A stretch of 64,000 nucleotides of DNA from Thiosocius sp963736445 (lineage in GTDB: Bacteria > Pseudomonadota > Gammaproteobacteria > Chromatiales > Chromatiaceae): positions 1-64,000 of the forward strand of contig CAVTOY010000019.1 in the NCBI GenBank assembly GCA_963736445.1, written 5' to 3'. Of the stretch, positions 9,421 to 18,763 are shown piece after piece. Under the pieces are notes generated by a model. That model saw nothing but the letters and a program-made list of their open reading frames with translations. It ran no database searches and was not told the DNA's origin. The position numbers were made by a program, and so were the translations under genes. Each line of letters starts with the position of its first letter. The stretch's first letter is position 1.

Positions 9421-9903
9421 CTACAACACCGCCATCTCAGACCACTCCTCTTCGCTGAGAAGTCTGTTCAGATCGATCACGATCAGCAGATCATCCTCGC
9501 GACTGACGACACCCTGGATGTAGCGCGAGTTATCCTCGTTTCCGGTGTGTGGCGCGGGACTGATCTCGGATTCGCGCAATTCGACGACCTCCGCCACGCT
9601 GTCGACAAGCATGCCAATCACCTGGTCCTCTGCCTCGATGATCACAATCCTGCTGGCGTCGTCTTGTTCGGTGGTCGTCAGTCCAAAGCGGGTACGGGTG
9701 TCGATCACCGTCACCACGGTGCCGCGTAGATTGATGATGCCGAGCACGAATTCGGCGGCCCCGGGCACCGGTGCAATCTCGGTGACGCGCAGCACCTCCT
9801 GCACCTGCATGACGTTGATGCCGTAGGTCTCGTCCATTAGCCGAAAGGTCACGAATTTAGTAACCGTATCACCCGCCTTGGTTTCCACCGTCGCATGATT
9901 CAC
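9421..9903 (-). CDS. cheW: CheW chemotaxis coupling protein
   Basis: A 160-residue CheW-domain protein. It shows the conserved FRLMDETYGINVMQVQEVLR opening, VLGIINLRGTVVTVIDTRTRFGL (CheW core) and MLVDSVAEVVELRESEI. It couples methyl-accepting receptors to CheA at the membrane signalling array. It lies at the distal end of the che-mot cluster, followed by the small ORF and DUF2802. The ATG is preceded by GGGGAGAC at a slightly long distance. Confidence 0.95.
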   Translation of the reverse strand: MNHATVETKAGDTVTKFVTFRLMDETYGINVMQVQEVLRVTEIAPVPGAAEFVLGIINLRGTVVTVIDTRTRFGLTTTEQDDASRIVIIEAEDQVIGMLVDSVAEVVELRESEISPAPHTGNEDNSRYIQGVVSREDDLLIVIDLNRLLSEEEWSEMAVL

Positions 9904-10033
9904 GTTCGATGTCTCCCCTCTGCTCCCCCTCGACGCGTCAAAACATCGGCGCGGAGAAATACCTAAAGGATGAGCTGCACTAATCGTGCCTATCTTCGCG
10001 AGACATCAGGGTCGTGCGCCACCGCCCAGGCGG

Positions 10034-10885
10034 TCACTTACGCTGCAATGCCGGCCCTTCGGCCCAGGGGACATCGTCATCAATCACGGCCTCGGACTCG
10101 CGTTGGCCGGTAAGGACCACGATGGTGACGCGGCGGTTGGCCGCGCGGCCCTCCGCGTCGCCGTTCTCGGCAATCGGCCGGTGTTCGCCCAGTCCGACCG
10201 CGGCCATACGCCAGGGCTCGATGCCGGCGCGTGCCAGAAAGTGCACGACACTGGCCGCCCGCGCGGCGGATAGCTCCCAGTTCGAGGGGTATGCCGCCGT
10301 CGTGATGGGCACGTTATCGGTATGGCCCTCGACCTGCAGATGACTCGGGAGGCGCGCCAGGGTCTTGGCGATCTCACGCAGGGCCCGCAGCGCGTCGCGC
10401 GCAAGGCGTGCCTCGCCGGAGGTGAACAACATGCGCTCCTTCATCTCGATCTCGATGCGATCACCGACCTGGTTGATACGCAGCAGATCGTTGTCCATGT
10501 ACTCCTGCAAGGAAATCGCGATCTCGTCTGCCACCCGCAGCGCTGCGCCATCCTCTTTGAAGCGCTCACCGAGGCCCGATGCGGCGCCCTGGGTTGCGGC
10601 GTCCCCTGGACCGGCTATGCCCTGGGGCGGCGCCAGCGGCCCATCCGGCAGCGCGACCACATCGCGGGTCGGCTCGCCGACCTGAATGGGATCCTCACTG
10701 CGCTGCACCTCGGCGAAGACCGAATTCAGCGTCTCTGACAACACCCGATACTTGCCTTCGTTGACCGACGAGATGGCATACATCACCACGAAAAAGGCGA
10801 ACAACAGGGTAATGAAATCGGCATACGAGACCAGCCAGCGTTCCAGGTTCTCGTGTTCTTCCTCGTGTCGACGTCGTCTCGCCAT
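10034..10885 (-). CDS. motD: MotD (MotB-like) flagellar stator protein
   Basis: A 283-residue stator subunit. The basic N terminus leads to SYADFITLLFAFFVVMYA, where D23 is the proton-binding aspartate of MotB-type proteins. The periplasmic OmpA-like peptidoglycan-binding domain carries VEGHTDNVPI and ELSAARAASVVHFLARAG. The C-terminal extension (PWAEGPALQRK) is short. Naming as MotD follows its place next to motC within the che cluster. Start to motC stop is 8 nt, so motC and motD are co-translated. Confidence 0.92.
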   Translation of the reverse strand: MARRRRHEEEHENLERWLVSYADFITLLFAFFVVMYAISSVNEGKYRVLSETLNSVFAEVQRSEDPIQVGEPTRDVVALPDGPLAPPQGIAGPGDAATQGAASGLGERFKEDGAALRVADEIAISLQEYMDNDLLRINQVGDRIEIEMKERMLFTSGEARLARDALRALREIAKTLARLPSHLQVEGHTDNVPITTAAYPSNWELSAARAASVVHFLARAGIEPWRMAAVGLGEHRPIAENGDAEGRAANRRVTIVVLTGQRESEAVIDDDVPWAEGPALQRK

Positions 10886-10893
10886 CCTCTACC

Positions 10894-11634
10894 TCAACGC
10901 AGAAAGCCCTGCAGGCGACTCTCGATCTGCCGTGGGTTCTCACCCTCAGAGATCGCGACCAGGCCCTCGATCACCAACTCGCGATAATGGGTCTCCTGCA
11001 GCACATAGGCCTTGAGCTTGTTTGCCATGGGCAGCAGGAACAGGTTGGCCAGGCCGACGCCATAGATGGTCGCGACGAATGCAGTGGCGATGCCGCTGCC
11101 GAGCTTCGACGGATCAGACAGATTCTGCATCACATGGATCAAGCCCATCACCGCACCGATGATGCCGATGGTCGGTGAATAACCGCCCATCGCCTCGAGC
11201 ACCTTACTGGCCTGCAGGTCGAATCGCTCACGACTGTCCAGTTCTACCTCGAGGGTGTGTCGGATATCGTCCGGCTCGCTGCCGTCGACCAATAGCTGCA
11301 TGCCCTTGCGCACGAACAGGTCGGACTCTCCCTTGACAACGGCCTCGAGACCCAACAGGCCATCCTTCCGCGCGATCTTGCTCCACTTGACCAACTTGTT
11401 GACGGTGGTCTCCAGCGAGTGGCTCGGCGGCATGAAGACCATCCCCAGCATGCGCATAGTCCGCAGGAACACCTGCATCGGCGTCTGAAGCAACACGGCC
11501 CCGATGGTGCCGCCCAGCACGATGACCATCGCGGGACCATTGGCCAGCGTCTCGAGATGACCGCCCTCGAGCCAGTTACCGCCGAGGATGGCAGCAAAGG
11601 CAATGGCGACGCCGATGAAACTGAGGAGATCCAT
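10894..11634 (-). CDS. motC: MotC (MotA-like) flagellar stator protein
   Basis: A 246-residue inner-membrane proton-channel subunit with four expected membrane segments. The N-terminal segment is LLSFIGVAIAFAAILGGNWLEGG; the C-terminal pair is GGYSPTIGIIGAVMGLIHVMQNL and GIATAFVATIYGVGLANLFLLPMAN, which carries the conserved Pro/Gly turns of MotA/TolQ/ExbB proteins. It forms the torque stator with MotD. It begins 4 nt after cheB. Confidence 0.93.
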   Translation of the reverse strand: MDLLSFIGVAIAFAAILGGNWLEGGHLETLANGPAMVIVLGGTIGAVLLQTPMQVFLRTMRMLGMVFMPPSHSLETTVNKLVKWSKIARKDGLLGLEAVVKGESDLFVRKGMQLLVDGSEPDDIRHTLEVELDSRERFDLQASKVLEAMGGYSPTIGIIGAVMGLIHVMQNLSDPSKLGSGIATAFVATIYGVGLANLFLLPMANKLKAYVLQETHYRELVIEGLVAISEGENPRQIESRLQGFLR

Positions 11635-11638
11635 ACGC

Positions 11639-12679
11639 CTAGGTCAGCTCGCCGAGCGCCGAGCCAATCTCCTCCAGCGGGATGACGCGATCACTGTGAC
11701 CCGCCTTGACGACGGAGAAGGGCATGCCGTAGACCACGCAACTTGCCTGGTCCTGGCTCCAGACTCCCGCACCGCTGTGTTTGAGCAGGCGCGCGCCTTC
11801 GGTGCCATCGGCGCCCATGCCGGTCAGCACGACCGCCTGCACGGCGTCTTGCAGTACGCGCGCAGCCGAGCCAAACAGGATGTCCACGCTGGGCTTGTAC
11901 AACTGCTCACCGCCCGGCATCACCCGCACCCTGAGAACGCCCCCGCGTCGCTCGACCAGGGTCTGCATACCGCCTGGCGCGATCAGTACTTGACCAGCGA
12001 CCAGCGCATCACCATCGGCGGCATGCCGGACCCGAATTGGACACATCGCATCCAGACGATCGGCAAAGGTCGCGGTGAACTCCGCCGGCATGTGTACGGC
12101 TACGAGCACGGGATGGGGGTATTCGGCGGACAATCCAGCGAGGACGCGTTGAACGGCGACCGGACCTCCGGTCGAGGCGCCAATAACGACCAGCCGCACC
12201 CGAGCCGCCTGCCGATGTCTGCGCGCGCGCGGGCTCGGTGCGACACGCGGTTTCTCGGCATAGCGGCCGGACCTGCTGCGGGCAATACTGATTACGCGGT
12301 GACGCAGGTTTTCGCCGACACTCGCACTGGCCGCGCCGTCGCCGCCGCCGCGATGTTTCGGCATGAAATCGACGGCACCAGCCTCTAGCGCCTCCAGCGT
12401 GGCGCTTGCGCCATCACGGGTCAGCGCTGAGAACATAATGATATCGGTCGGCCGGCGCTGCATGATCTCGCGCACCGCGGCGATGCCGTCCATCACCGGC
12501 ATGGCGACGTCCATGGTGATCAAATTGGGGCGCAGCGCAGCGGCCGCCTCGACCGCCTCGCGACCATTGCCGGCCTCCCCCGCGATCTCGATCTCGCCGC
12601 TCTGTTCGAGTTCACGGCGTATGCGACCACGAAAGAAGGACGAATCGTCAACTATCAGAACCCGCACCTTATCAGCCAT
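11639..12679 (-). CDS. cheB: CheB protein-glutamate methylesterase response regulator
   Basis: A 346-residue two-domain protein. The N-terminal receiver has the acidic pair in VDDSSFF and the phospho-acceptor D57 in MDVAMPVMDG. The C-terminal methylesterase carries VIGASTGGP (catalytic Ser), the His-containing VAVHMPAEF loop and VVLTGMGADGTEGA (catalytic Asp). It demethylates chemoreceptors after phosphorylation by CheA. No cheR is in the window. The gene is intact. Confidence 0.95.
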   Translation of the reverse strand: MADKVRVLIVDDSSFFRGRIRRELEQSGEIEIAGEAGNGREAVEAAAALRPNLITMDVAMPVMDGIAAVREIMQRRPTDIIMFSALTRDGASATLEALEAGAVDFMPKHRGGGDGAASASVGENLRHRVISIARSRSGRYAEKPRVAPSPRARRHRQAARVRLVVIGASTGGPVAVQRVLAGLSAEYPHPVLVAVHMPAEFTATFADRLDAMCPIRVRHAADGDALVAGQVLIAPGGMQTLVERRGGVLRVRVMPGGEQLYKPSVDILFGSAARVLQDAVQAVVLTGMGADGTEGARLLKHSGAGVWSQDQASCVVYGMPFSVVKAGHSDRVIPLEEIGSALGELT

Positions 12680-12722
12680 CTCTATCCAGGACTGTGTCGA
12701 TCCGTCCTGCCTCCTTTATTAC

Positions 12723-14684
12723 TCAGTGGCGGCGCGCATACTTGCGCATTAGACCGGGGACATCGAGGATCAAGGCAATCTTCCCGTCACCGGTGATCGT
12801 TGCGCCGGCCATACCCTCCAGACCCTGCAGCAGTGCGCCTAGCGGCTTGATGACCACCTCCTCCTGACCAATCAGGAAATCCACGACCAGGCCAACCTGG
12901 ATGCCGCCGACGTTGACCACGACGACATGGCCCTGAGGGCCCGCGGCATGGTCACCGGCGGTTCCGGCAGCCAACCAGTCGCGCAGATAAAAGAGCGGCA
13001 GTGCACGATCGCGCAGGCGAACGGTCAACTGGCCATCCACGGTATTGGTGCGCATTGGGTCGAGATTGAAGATCTCGACGACGCTGGCCAGCGGCAGCGC
13101 AAAGGGCTGCTGGCCGAGGATCACCATCAGGGTCGGCAGGATCGCCAACGTCAGCGGTAGCTTGATGGTAATCCTGCTGCCACGCCCCGGCTCGGAATCG
13201 ATCTCGACCGCGCCGTTGATCTGCGCGATGCGGGTCTTGACGACGTCCATTCCGACGCCCCGCCCTGACACCTCGGAGATCTCTTCCTTGGTCGAGAATC
13301 CGGGATGAAAGATCAGGTTGTAACAATCTTTCGAATCCAGGCGGGCCGCAGCCTCCTCGTCCATCACCTGCTTTTCGACCGCCTTGCTGCGCAGGACCTC
13401 GGCATCCATTCCCCTGCCGTCGTCGTCGATGGACAGCAGGATATGATCGCCTGCCTGCGCCGCAGAAAGTACCACCTTGCCACGCCGCGACTTACCGAGC
13501 CGCTCACGTTGTTCGGGTGCCTCTATGCCATGATCGATGGCATTGCGTACCAGGTGTACCAGGGGGCCGGCCAAGGCCTCTACCAGGTTCTTGTCGAGGT
13601 CGGTATCTTCGCCGTGGAGGACCAAATCGACCTCTTTTTTCAGATTGCGTGCAAGATCTCGAACCACGCGCGGGAAACGCCCGAACACCTTTTTCACCGG
13701 CTGCATACGGGTCTTCATCACCGCCAGCTGCAGGTCGGCGGTGACTACGTCGAGATTCGCGATCGCGGTTGCCAGTTCTTCATTCGCAAGGGCCGATCGC
13801 AACGTCGACAGGCGATTGCGAACCAGCACCAGCTCGCCCACCAGGTTCATGATGTTGTCGAGCCGCTGGGTGTCGACGCGCACGGTGTTCTCGGCCTGAG
13901 CGGTTTTGGCCGCAATGCGCGCTGGATCTGCCGTCTTGTCGCCCGCGCCCGGGCTGGCCTCACCGGCTGCGGATGCCGTCGCGGGCGCGACCTCGGCCGG
14001 CCGGTTGGCCGACGCCTTGGCGGCGATCGGTTTGCCCCGATGTCTGCCCTTGCCATGTAGATCGTCGAGCAACGCCTCGAACTCGTCGTCGCTCATTTCG
14101 TCCGCTGCGCCGGATGCTGCGGACGTCGGGGCTACAGCCAGCTGACCGTTGCCGTGCAGGGAGTCCAGAAGGGCCTCGAACTCTTCCTCGGTAAACTCGT
14201 CACCGCTCGGCGCCGTGTCCGACTCGCCAGAACTGGCGATGGCGTCATCGGCGGTCACCGAGCCGACGGCTTCGGAGTCGTCAGGCCCGGTTTCGTTCAC
14301 CCCGATCAGGTGCTCCAGGCGCTGCAGCAAATCTGGATCGGCGGGTTCTACCGATTCGCCGGCGCGCAGCACATCCATCATCACGTTGACCTCATCTAGC
14401 GCCTGCAGGATCGCATCCATCAGATCCGGCGTTAGGGCGTGTTGGCCCTGGCGTAGGATGTTGAACACGTCTTCAGCGCGATGGCAGGTCTTGACCAGAG
14501 GATCGATCCCAAGGAAACCTGCGCCGCCCTTGATGGTATGAAAGCCACGGAAGATGGCGTTGAGCAGATCCGCGTCACCCGGGCGTTGTTCGAGATCGAC
14601 CAGCTGTTCACCAAGCTGCTCGACGATCTCCGCGGCCTCTACCAGGAAGTCCTGCAGGATTTCGTCTTCTGCATCGAGGCCCAT
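12723..14684 (-). CDS. cheA: CheA chemotaxis histidine kinase
   Basis: A 653-residue kinase. The N-terminal HPt domain has the phosphorylated H49 in GFHTIKGGAGFLG. A linker holds two near-repeats (TEEEFEALLDSLHGNGQ and SDDEFEALLDDLHGKGR). Dimerisation follows (LDNIMNLVGELVLVRNRL), then the ATPase (LVHLVRNAIDHGIE, DDGRGMD, GRGVGMDVV) and the C-terminal CheW-like domain. The duplicated acidic linker motif resembles the P2-like docking peptides for CheY/CheZ and differs from E. coli P2. It is intact although the upstream cheZ is not; its ATG lies 3 nt after the expected cheZ stop. Confidence 0.95.
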   Translation of the reverse strand: MGLDAEDEILQDFLVEAAEIVEQLGEQLVDLEQRPGDADLLNAIFRGFHTIKGGAGFLGIDPLVKTCHRAEDVFNILRQGQHALTPDLMDAILQALDEVNVMMDVLRAGESVEPADPDLLQRLEHLIGVNETGPDDSEAVGSVTADDAIASSGESDTAPSGDEFTEEEFEALLDSLHGNGQLAVAPTSAASGAADEMSDDEFEALLDDLHGKGRHRGKPIAAKASANRPAEVAPATASAAGEASPGAGDKTADPARIAAKTAQAENTVRVDTQRLDNIMNLVGELVLVRNRLSTLRSALANEELATAIANLDVVTADLQLAVMKTRMQPVKKVFGRFPRVVRDLARNLKKEVDLVLHGEDTDLDKNLVEALAGPLVHLVRNAIDHGIEAPEQRERLGKSRRGKVVLSAAQAGDHILLSIDDDGRGMDAEVLRSKAVEKQVMDEEAAARLDSKDCYNLIFHPGFSTKEEISEVSGRGVGMDVVKTRIAQINGAVEIDSEPGRGSRITIKLPLTLAILPTLMVILGQQPFALPLASVVEIFNLDPMRTNTVDGQLTVRLRDRALPLFYLRDWLAAGTAGDHAAGPQGHVVVVNVGGIQVGLVVDFLIGQEEVVIKPLGALLQGLEGMAGATITGDGKIALILDVPGLMRKYARRH

Positions 14685-14687
14685 GAA

Positions 14688-15444
14688 TCAGAACCCCAGG
14701 CTGGAGAGCAGTTCATCGACGTCATCCTGACCGCTCACCAATCGCCCTTATCAACCCCGGGGACTACTGGTCCCTGCGGCGCGGTATTCTTAAGCGTCCT
14801 GGACTGCTGCTTGGCACCGGTCGCCGGTTGCCCCGAAAGACGGACCAGCTCGACAAGCTTGTCTTCGACATCGTTGACCAGGTCGATCACCTTGCGGATT
14901 ATCTGACCGGTAAGGTCCTGATAGGCCTGTGCCATCAGGACATCGGATAGTTTTTCGTGCAGCGCCTGGGAATTGGTCTGGGTAACCGCCAGGAAATCCA
15001 GAAATCTCGCGGCTCAGGTCGCGATAGTCCCCGCTCGAGAGCTGCCGCGAAATCCAGGCCGGCCCATTTTCTTGCCAGGTCGTGCGCATCGCTGCGCAGC
15101 GAATCGGCCAGCGGCAGGCTGTCTTCGACTGCGCTAAGCGTGGCATTGGCGGCCTGCTCGGTGGTCGCGATGACGTAGCGCAGACGCTCGGCGGCATCGG
15201 GCATCTCATGCCGGGCGATGTCCGCCAGTCCCGCATCCAGTACGAAGCTGTTGATCGAGTCGTGCAGCTCGCGCGTCAGACGCCCAACCTCCTGAAATAA
15301 GACGCTGTCACGGAAACCCGCTAGTTGGGTAAGCACCAGCATCGCCTCGTGCTCGTTACCGGTCTCGAGGTGGTGGGCCAGGGTTCTGGCCAACGCGACG
15401 TGGTCTTGCGCTGCATCCAGGCTGTCTGACATCTCGGCTTGCAT
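14688..15444 (-). pseudogene. cheZ: CheZ phosphatase, three single-base frameshifts
   Basis: The N-terminal two thirds (down to about 15060) read as CheZ. The frame then breaks near 15055-15068, 14993-15008 and 14735-14738. Joining frames restores LSSGDYRDLSREI, FLDFLAVTQTNSQALHEKL, the catalytic motif LMAQAYQDLTGQIIRKVI and, after the last break, the CheY-binding C-terminal peptide DDVDELLSSLGF ending at 14688. Two breaks behave as one-base insertions and one as a deletion. As read, the product would lack the catalytic Gln and the tail. The start is 15444 or 15432. It follows cheY by 6 nt. It is a pseudogene or a consensus error; the conserved peptides remain uncorrupted. Confidence 0.88.
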
Positions 15445-15450
15445 CCCGAT

Positions 15451-15837
15451 CTAAGCCGCAACGCGTTCGAAAATCTTGTTGATCTTTTCTTCCAGTGTCC
15501 CGGCGGTGAATGGCTTTACCACATAGCCATTGACACCTGCTTGTGCCGCCTCGACGATTTGCTCTCGTTTGGATTCCGCAGTGACCATCAGTACCGGCAG
15601 CTCGTGCAACTTGTCATCCGCACGCACGGCCTTGAGCAGATCGATCCCCTGCATACCGGGCATGTTCCAATCCGTGATCAGGAAATCAAAACTCCCGTCC
15701 TGTAGCATCGGCAGCGCGGTCGTGCCGTCGTCGGCTTCCTGGGTGTTGGTATAACCGAGATCCCGGAGCAGATTCTTGATAATCCGACGCATCGTGGAAA
15801 AATCATCCACGATGAGGATTTTCATATTCTTATTCAA
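15451..15837 (-). CDS. cheY: CheY chemotaxis response regulator
   Basis: A 128-residue single-domain receiver. It shows the acidic pair in VDDFSTMRR, phospho-acceptor D56 in ITDWNMPGM, the Thr of MVTAES and the Lys of VKPFTAG. The sequence (FSTMRRIIKNLLRDLGY) is very close to flagellar-switch CheY proteins. It is the first gene after the fliA terminator and has its own sigma28-type promoter at 15901-15927. Confidence 0.96.
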   Translation of the reverse strand: MNKNMKILIVDDFSTMRRIIKNLLRDLGYTNTQEADDGTTALPMLQDGSFDFLITDWNMPGMQGIDLLKAVRADDKLHELPVLMVTAESKREQIVEAAQAGVNGYVVKPFTAGTLEEKINKIFERVAA

Positions 15838-15900
15838 GGCAACCTCCGAACGTCAATCGAGGGGCAGGCGCATTCGCCCCGTGCTACCGGTTACCTCCGG

Positions 15901-15927
15901 ATATCGGCACAACGATGAAAAACCGTA
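15901..15927 (-). promoter_or_regulatory. sigma28 (FliA) promoter for cheYZAB-motCD-cheW
   Basis: On the minus strand the sequence is TACGGTTT, exactly 11 bases, then GCCGATAT. The flagellar sigma28 consensus is TAAAGTTT-N11-GCCGATAA, so 6/8 and 7/8 positions match at perfect spacing. It lies about 64 nt upstream of the cheY ATG. It places the chemotaxis-stator genes in the late class, under the fliA gene just upstream. The -35 element overlaps the downstream part of the terminator hairpin. Confidence 0.75.
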
Positions 15928-15937
15928 GGCGGTTTTT
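15918..15937 (-). terminator. bidirectional-looking intrinsic terminator after fliA
   Basis: AAAAACCG / CGGTTTTT form a perfect 8-bp stem with a TAGG loop. On the minus strand it follows the fliA stop by 14 nt, and the 3' arm provides the T-rich tract. It would stop the long fli transcript, while the overlapping sigma28 promoter restarts transcription into cheY. Confidence 0.7.
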
Positions 15938-15951
15938 TCTGGTTTTCGCCG

Positions 15952-16707
15952 TTACAGCACGTCATCCGACAGCCATTCGGACAGCCGTGAACGCAGGCGC
16001 AGCGCAGCCTGGCTGTGGATCTGGCAGACCCGTGACTCGCTGACGCCAAGCACCTGTCCGATCTCCCGCAGATTCAGTTCCTCGTCATAGTAGAGGGCGA
16101 TCACCAGACGCTCGCGCTCCGGCAGACTGGCAATAGCATCGCCCAGCGCCTCGCGGAAATGACTCTTCTCCAGACCACGTGCCGGACCGTCTTCGAACAG
16201 GTTGCGCGGTCGGGCCATGCTGCCCTCGGTCGGGACTACCTCGCCGACTTCGCTGAGCTCCTCATAGCTGAAGATGCGCGCACCGGAGGCGTCCTGCAGC
16301 ACATGGTGATAATCTTCCAGTGACATCCCCAACGACTCCGCCACCTCTACGTCGCGTGCGTCACGGCCTTCCGAGTTTTCGATCTCACGCATAGCGTCCG
16401 CAACCATGCGCGCCTTACGGTGTACGGAGCGCGGTGTCCAGTCCGAACGACGGATTTCGTCAAGCATGGCGCCACGAATACGAATCCCCGCATAGGTCTC
16501 GAAGCTGGCCCCCTGACTCGGGTCGTAGTTGCGGCTGGCCTCGATCAGACCGATCATCCCGGCCTGGATCAGGTCCTCGGCCTGCACCGAAGGCGGCAGG
16601 CGATTCATCAAGTGGTAGGCGATTCGTTTGACCAGCGGCGCATGCCGCGTTACCAGGTCATCAAAACCCTGCTCCGTGTACGTTCCATAAGTTGCAAGAT
16701 TGCTCAC
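15952..16707 (-). CDS. fliA: FliA, flagellar sigma factor 28
   Basis: A 251-residue sigma70-family protein. Region 2 is PPSVQAEDLIQAGMIGLIEA and FETYAGIRIRGAMLDEIR with DWTPRSVHRKAR; region 4 is LREIGQVLGVSESRVCQIHSQA. It directs late flagellar and chemotaxis promoters such as the one upstream of cheY. The start is GTG at 16707, overlapping the fleN stop by 4 nt (GTGA), which indicates translational coupling. The gene is intact. Confidence 0.95.
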   Translation of the reverse strand: MSNLATYGTYTEQGFDDLVTRHAPLVKRIAYHLMNRLPPSVQAEDLIQAGMIGLIEASRNYDPSQGASFETYAGIRIRGAMLDEIRRSDWTPRSVHRKARMVADAMREIENSEGRDARDVEVAESLGMSLEDYHHVLQDASGARIFSYEELSEVGEVVPTEGSMARPRNLFEDGPARGLEKSHFREALGDAIASLPERERLVIALYYDEELNLREIGQVLGVSESRVCQIHSQAALRLRSRLSEWLSDDVL

Positions 16708-17593
16708 AGCACCATCTCCCCATAGTCACTGGAATATTTGATCAGGCGTTCGACGAAGAACTGCACCTGGCCGTTGGCCCCACTGGGCTGCGGCCATGTC
16801 TCTATTTTTTTCGCCAGGTTGCGGAACACTTGGGCGACCCGACTGCGCGGGAACGCCTGCACGACGGGCCGCTGCGTCCGCACAGCCTTGCGCAGGCTTT
16901 CATCAAAGGGCACGGCACCCATGAATCCGAGGGTCACGTCGAGGTAACGATCGGTCACGCGGCACATTTTGTTATAGAGCTCGCGACCTTCCTGGGCGCT
17001 GCGCACCATGTTCGCGAGGACGCGGAAACGCTGGTGCCCATAGTCTCGATTGAGCAGCTTGATGATCGCGTAGGCATCGGTGATCGACGCCGGTTCGTCG
17101 CACACTACGACGACGATCTCGTGCGCCGCGCGTGAGAAACTCAGAACCGTATCGGAGATGCCGGCGGCGGTATCGACGATCAGTAGATCTGTATCGCAGG
17201 CGACTTCACTGAATGCGCGTATAAGCCCGGTATGCTCAGCCGGACTGAGCTCGGCCAGCGCCTGCACCCCCGAGGCCCCAGGGATCACTTTGAGTCCCGA
17301 CGGCCCCTCGATAAGCACCTCTTCGAGGGCGCGCTCGCCACGCATCACATGCGACAAGTCATACTTGAGGATGCAGGCCGAGGACGACGTCTATATTGGC
17401 CAGGCCGAGGTCGGCATCCAGCAACATGCACCTTCTGCCCCATCTCGGCCGCGGCCACGCCGAGGTTGACCGAGACATTGGTCTTGCCGACACCACCCTT
17501 GCCGCCGGTCACCGCGATCGCTCGGATCGGCCGCGGGTTGACCATTTCACGCAGCCCGCTGGCCTGATCGAACTGACCCTCAGACGTTAACAT
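16704..17593 (-). pseudogene. fleN: FleN/FlhG MinD-like flagellar number regulator, two frameshifts
   Basis: The first frame holds the deviant Walker A (TGGKGGVGKTNVSVNLG). The text breaks near 17425-17431 (extra base in AAGGTGCATG) and again near 17363-17369 (extra base before TATGACTTGTC). Joined, it reads MLLDADLGLANIDVVLGLHP, then YDLSHVMRGERALEEVLIEG, on to the C terminus at 16704. FleN limits flagellar number, antagonises FleQ and works with FlhF. The ATG at 17593 overlaps the flhF stop. Both breaks look like one-base insertions outside long homopolymers. Confidence 0.87.
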
Positions 17594-18763
17594 GCTGCTG
17601 TGCTCCACCAAGTGCCAGGGCCAGGTAACCGGTGTCGAGGGCCGTGGGGTTCTCGGCCAGCAGTTCGGCCGCGCGCGTCACCAGCGGATGGGCCCTGGCC
17701 ACCTGCAGGTCTTCGGGCACGCGTTGCCCGTCGGTGACGAAAGCAGTCGGCAGGCCTGCCTTGATCAGCGCTGATAGCAGACTGCCGAGACTGGCGGCCT
17801 CATCCAGCTTGGTGAGTACGCAGGCATTCGGACGGAAGTCGGCGAACAGGCGCAGCGCGCGTTGCACCGCCGCCGCCTCCGTGGTCGCCGACAAGGTCAA
17901 CAGGGTGGTGAGACCGGCCCCGGCCGTCGCGAGGATGTCGCGCTGGTCGACAATACGCTCATGCGCCGCCGCCATGCCGGCGGTATCAATCAGGATCAAA
18001 CGGCGGTCGCCGAGCAGGTTCAAGGCCTCGCGCATTTCATTCGCATCCGTCGCGGTGCGCACCGGCACATTGAGGATACGCGCATAGGTCTGCAGCTGAT
18101 CGCGCGCGCCGATGCGAAAGTTGTCGGTCGTGATCAGGGCCACGTTGCGGTGGCCGTGACGCAGCGCAAAGCGTGCCGCGATCTTGGCGATCGTGGTGGT
18201 CTTGCCGACCCCGGTGGGCCCGACCAGTGCCACCACCCCGCCTCGCTCCAGGAGTCTCTGACTCGCACAGCGCGGATCTCGTCGGCGAGCAGATACAGCG
18301 CCTCGCGCCAGGCCTGCTCGAGTTCTTCGGTACCGCTGACCCGCTCCGACAGGCGGCGCGCCAGCTCGGCATCCAGCCCGAGCGCCATCATTCGGCCGAG
18401 CAGCGCCTGCGAGTGCGGCGCGCGCTGCCCCAGGTCGTACCAGCTCAGGCCGCTCAATTCCGCCTGCATCCAGCGACGTAGGTTCTGCATCTCGCGCCGC
18501 AAATCGGCCAGGGCATCTTCGGGCAGTGCCGTCGGCTTGTCGGCGGCAGTTTTGGTCGCCTTTGCGGCAAGCGGCTGCCGCGAGGGGATGCGTTGATCGA
18601 CGACGTCGGCGCTGTCGTCGTCGACCAGATCCACAGCGGCCGTGAGTTCGACACCACCATCGATCGATTTGTTGGAGAGTATGACGGCGTCTTCCCCGAG
18701 CGCCTCGCGGACCATGCGCAGGGCCTGCCGCATATCCTGCCCAACAAAACGCTTAATCTTCAT
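17580..18763 (-). pseudogene. flhF: FlhF SRP-like GTPase, one frameshift
   Basis: The N-terminal frame reads MKIKRFVGQDMRQALRMV (typical FlhF start), a linker and the N-domain helices (RRWMQAELSGLSWYD). It breaks near 18251-18262 by one missing or two extra bases, in CAGAGACTCC. The second frame has the G1 loop GPTGVGKTTTIAKIAARF, then RIGARDQLQTYARIL, LIDTAGM and LTKLDEAASLGS. FlhF fixes polar flagellar placement with FleN. The joined length, about 394 residues, is normal. It overlaps flhA at its start and fleN at its end. Confidence 0.88.

Noticed and set aside
11588..12388. 266-codon plus-strand frame opposite cheB
   Set aside because: cheB has both conserved domains on the minus strand; the plus frame has none.
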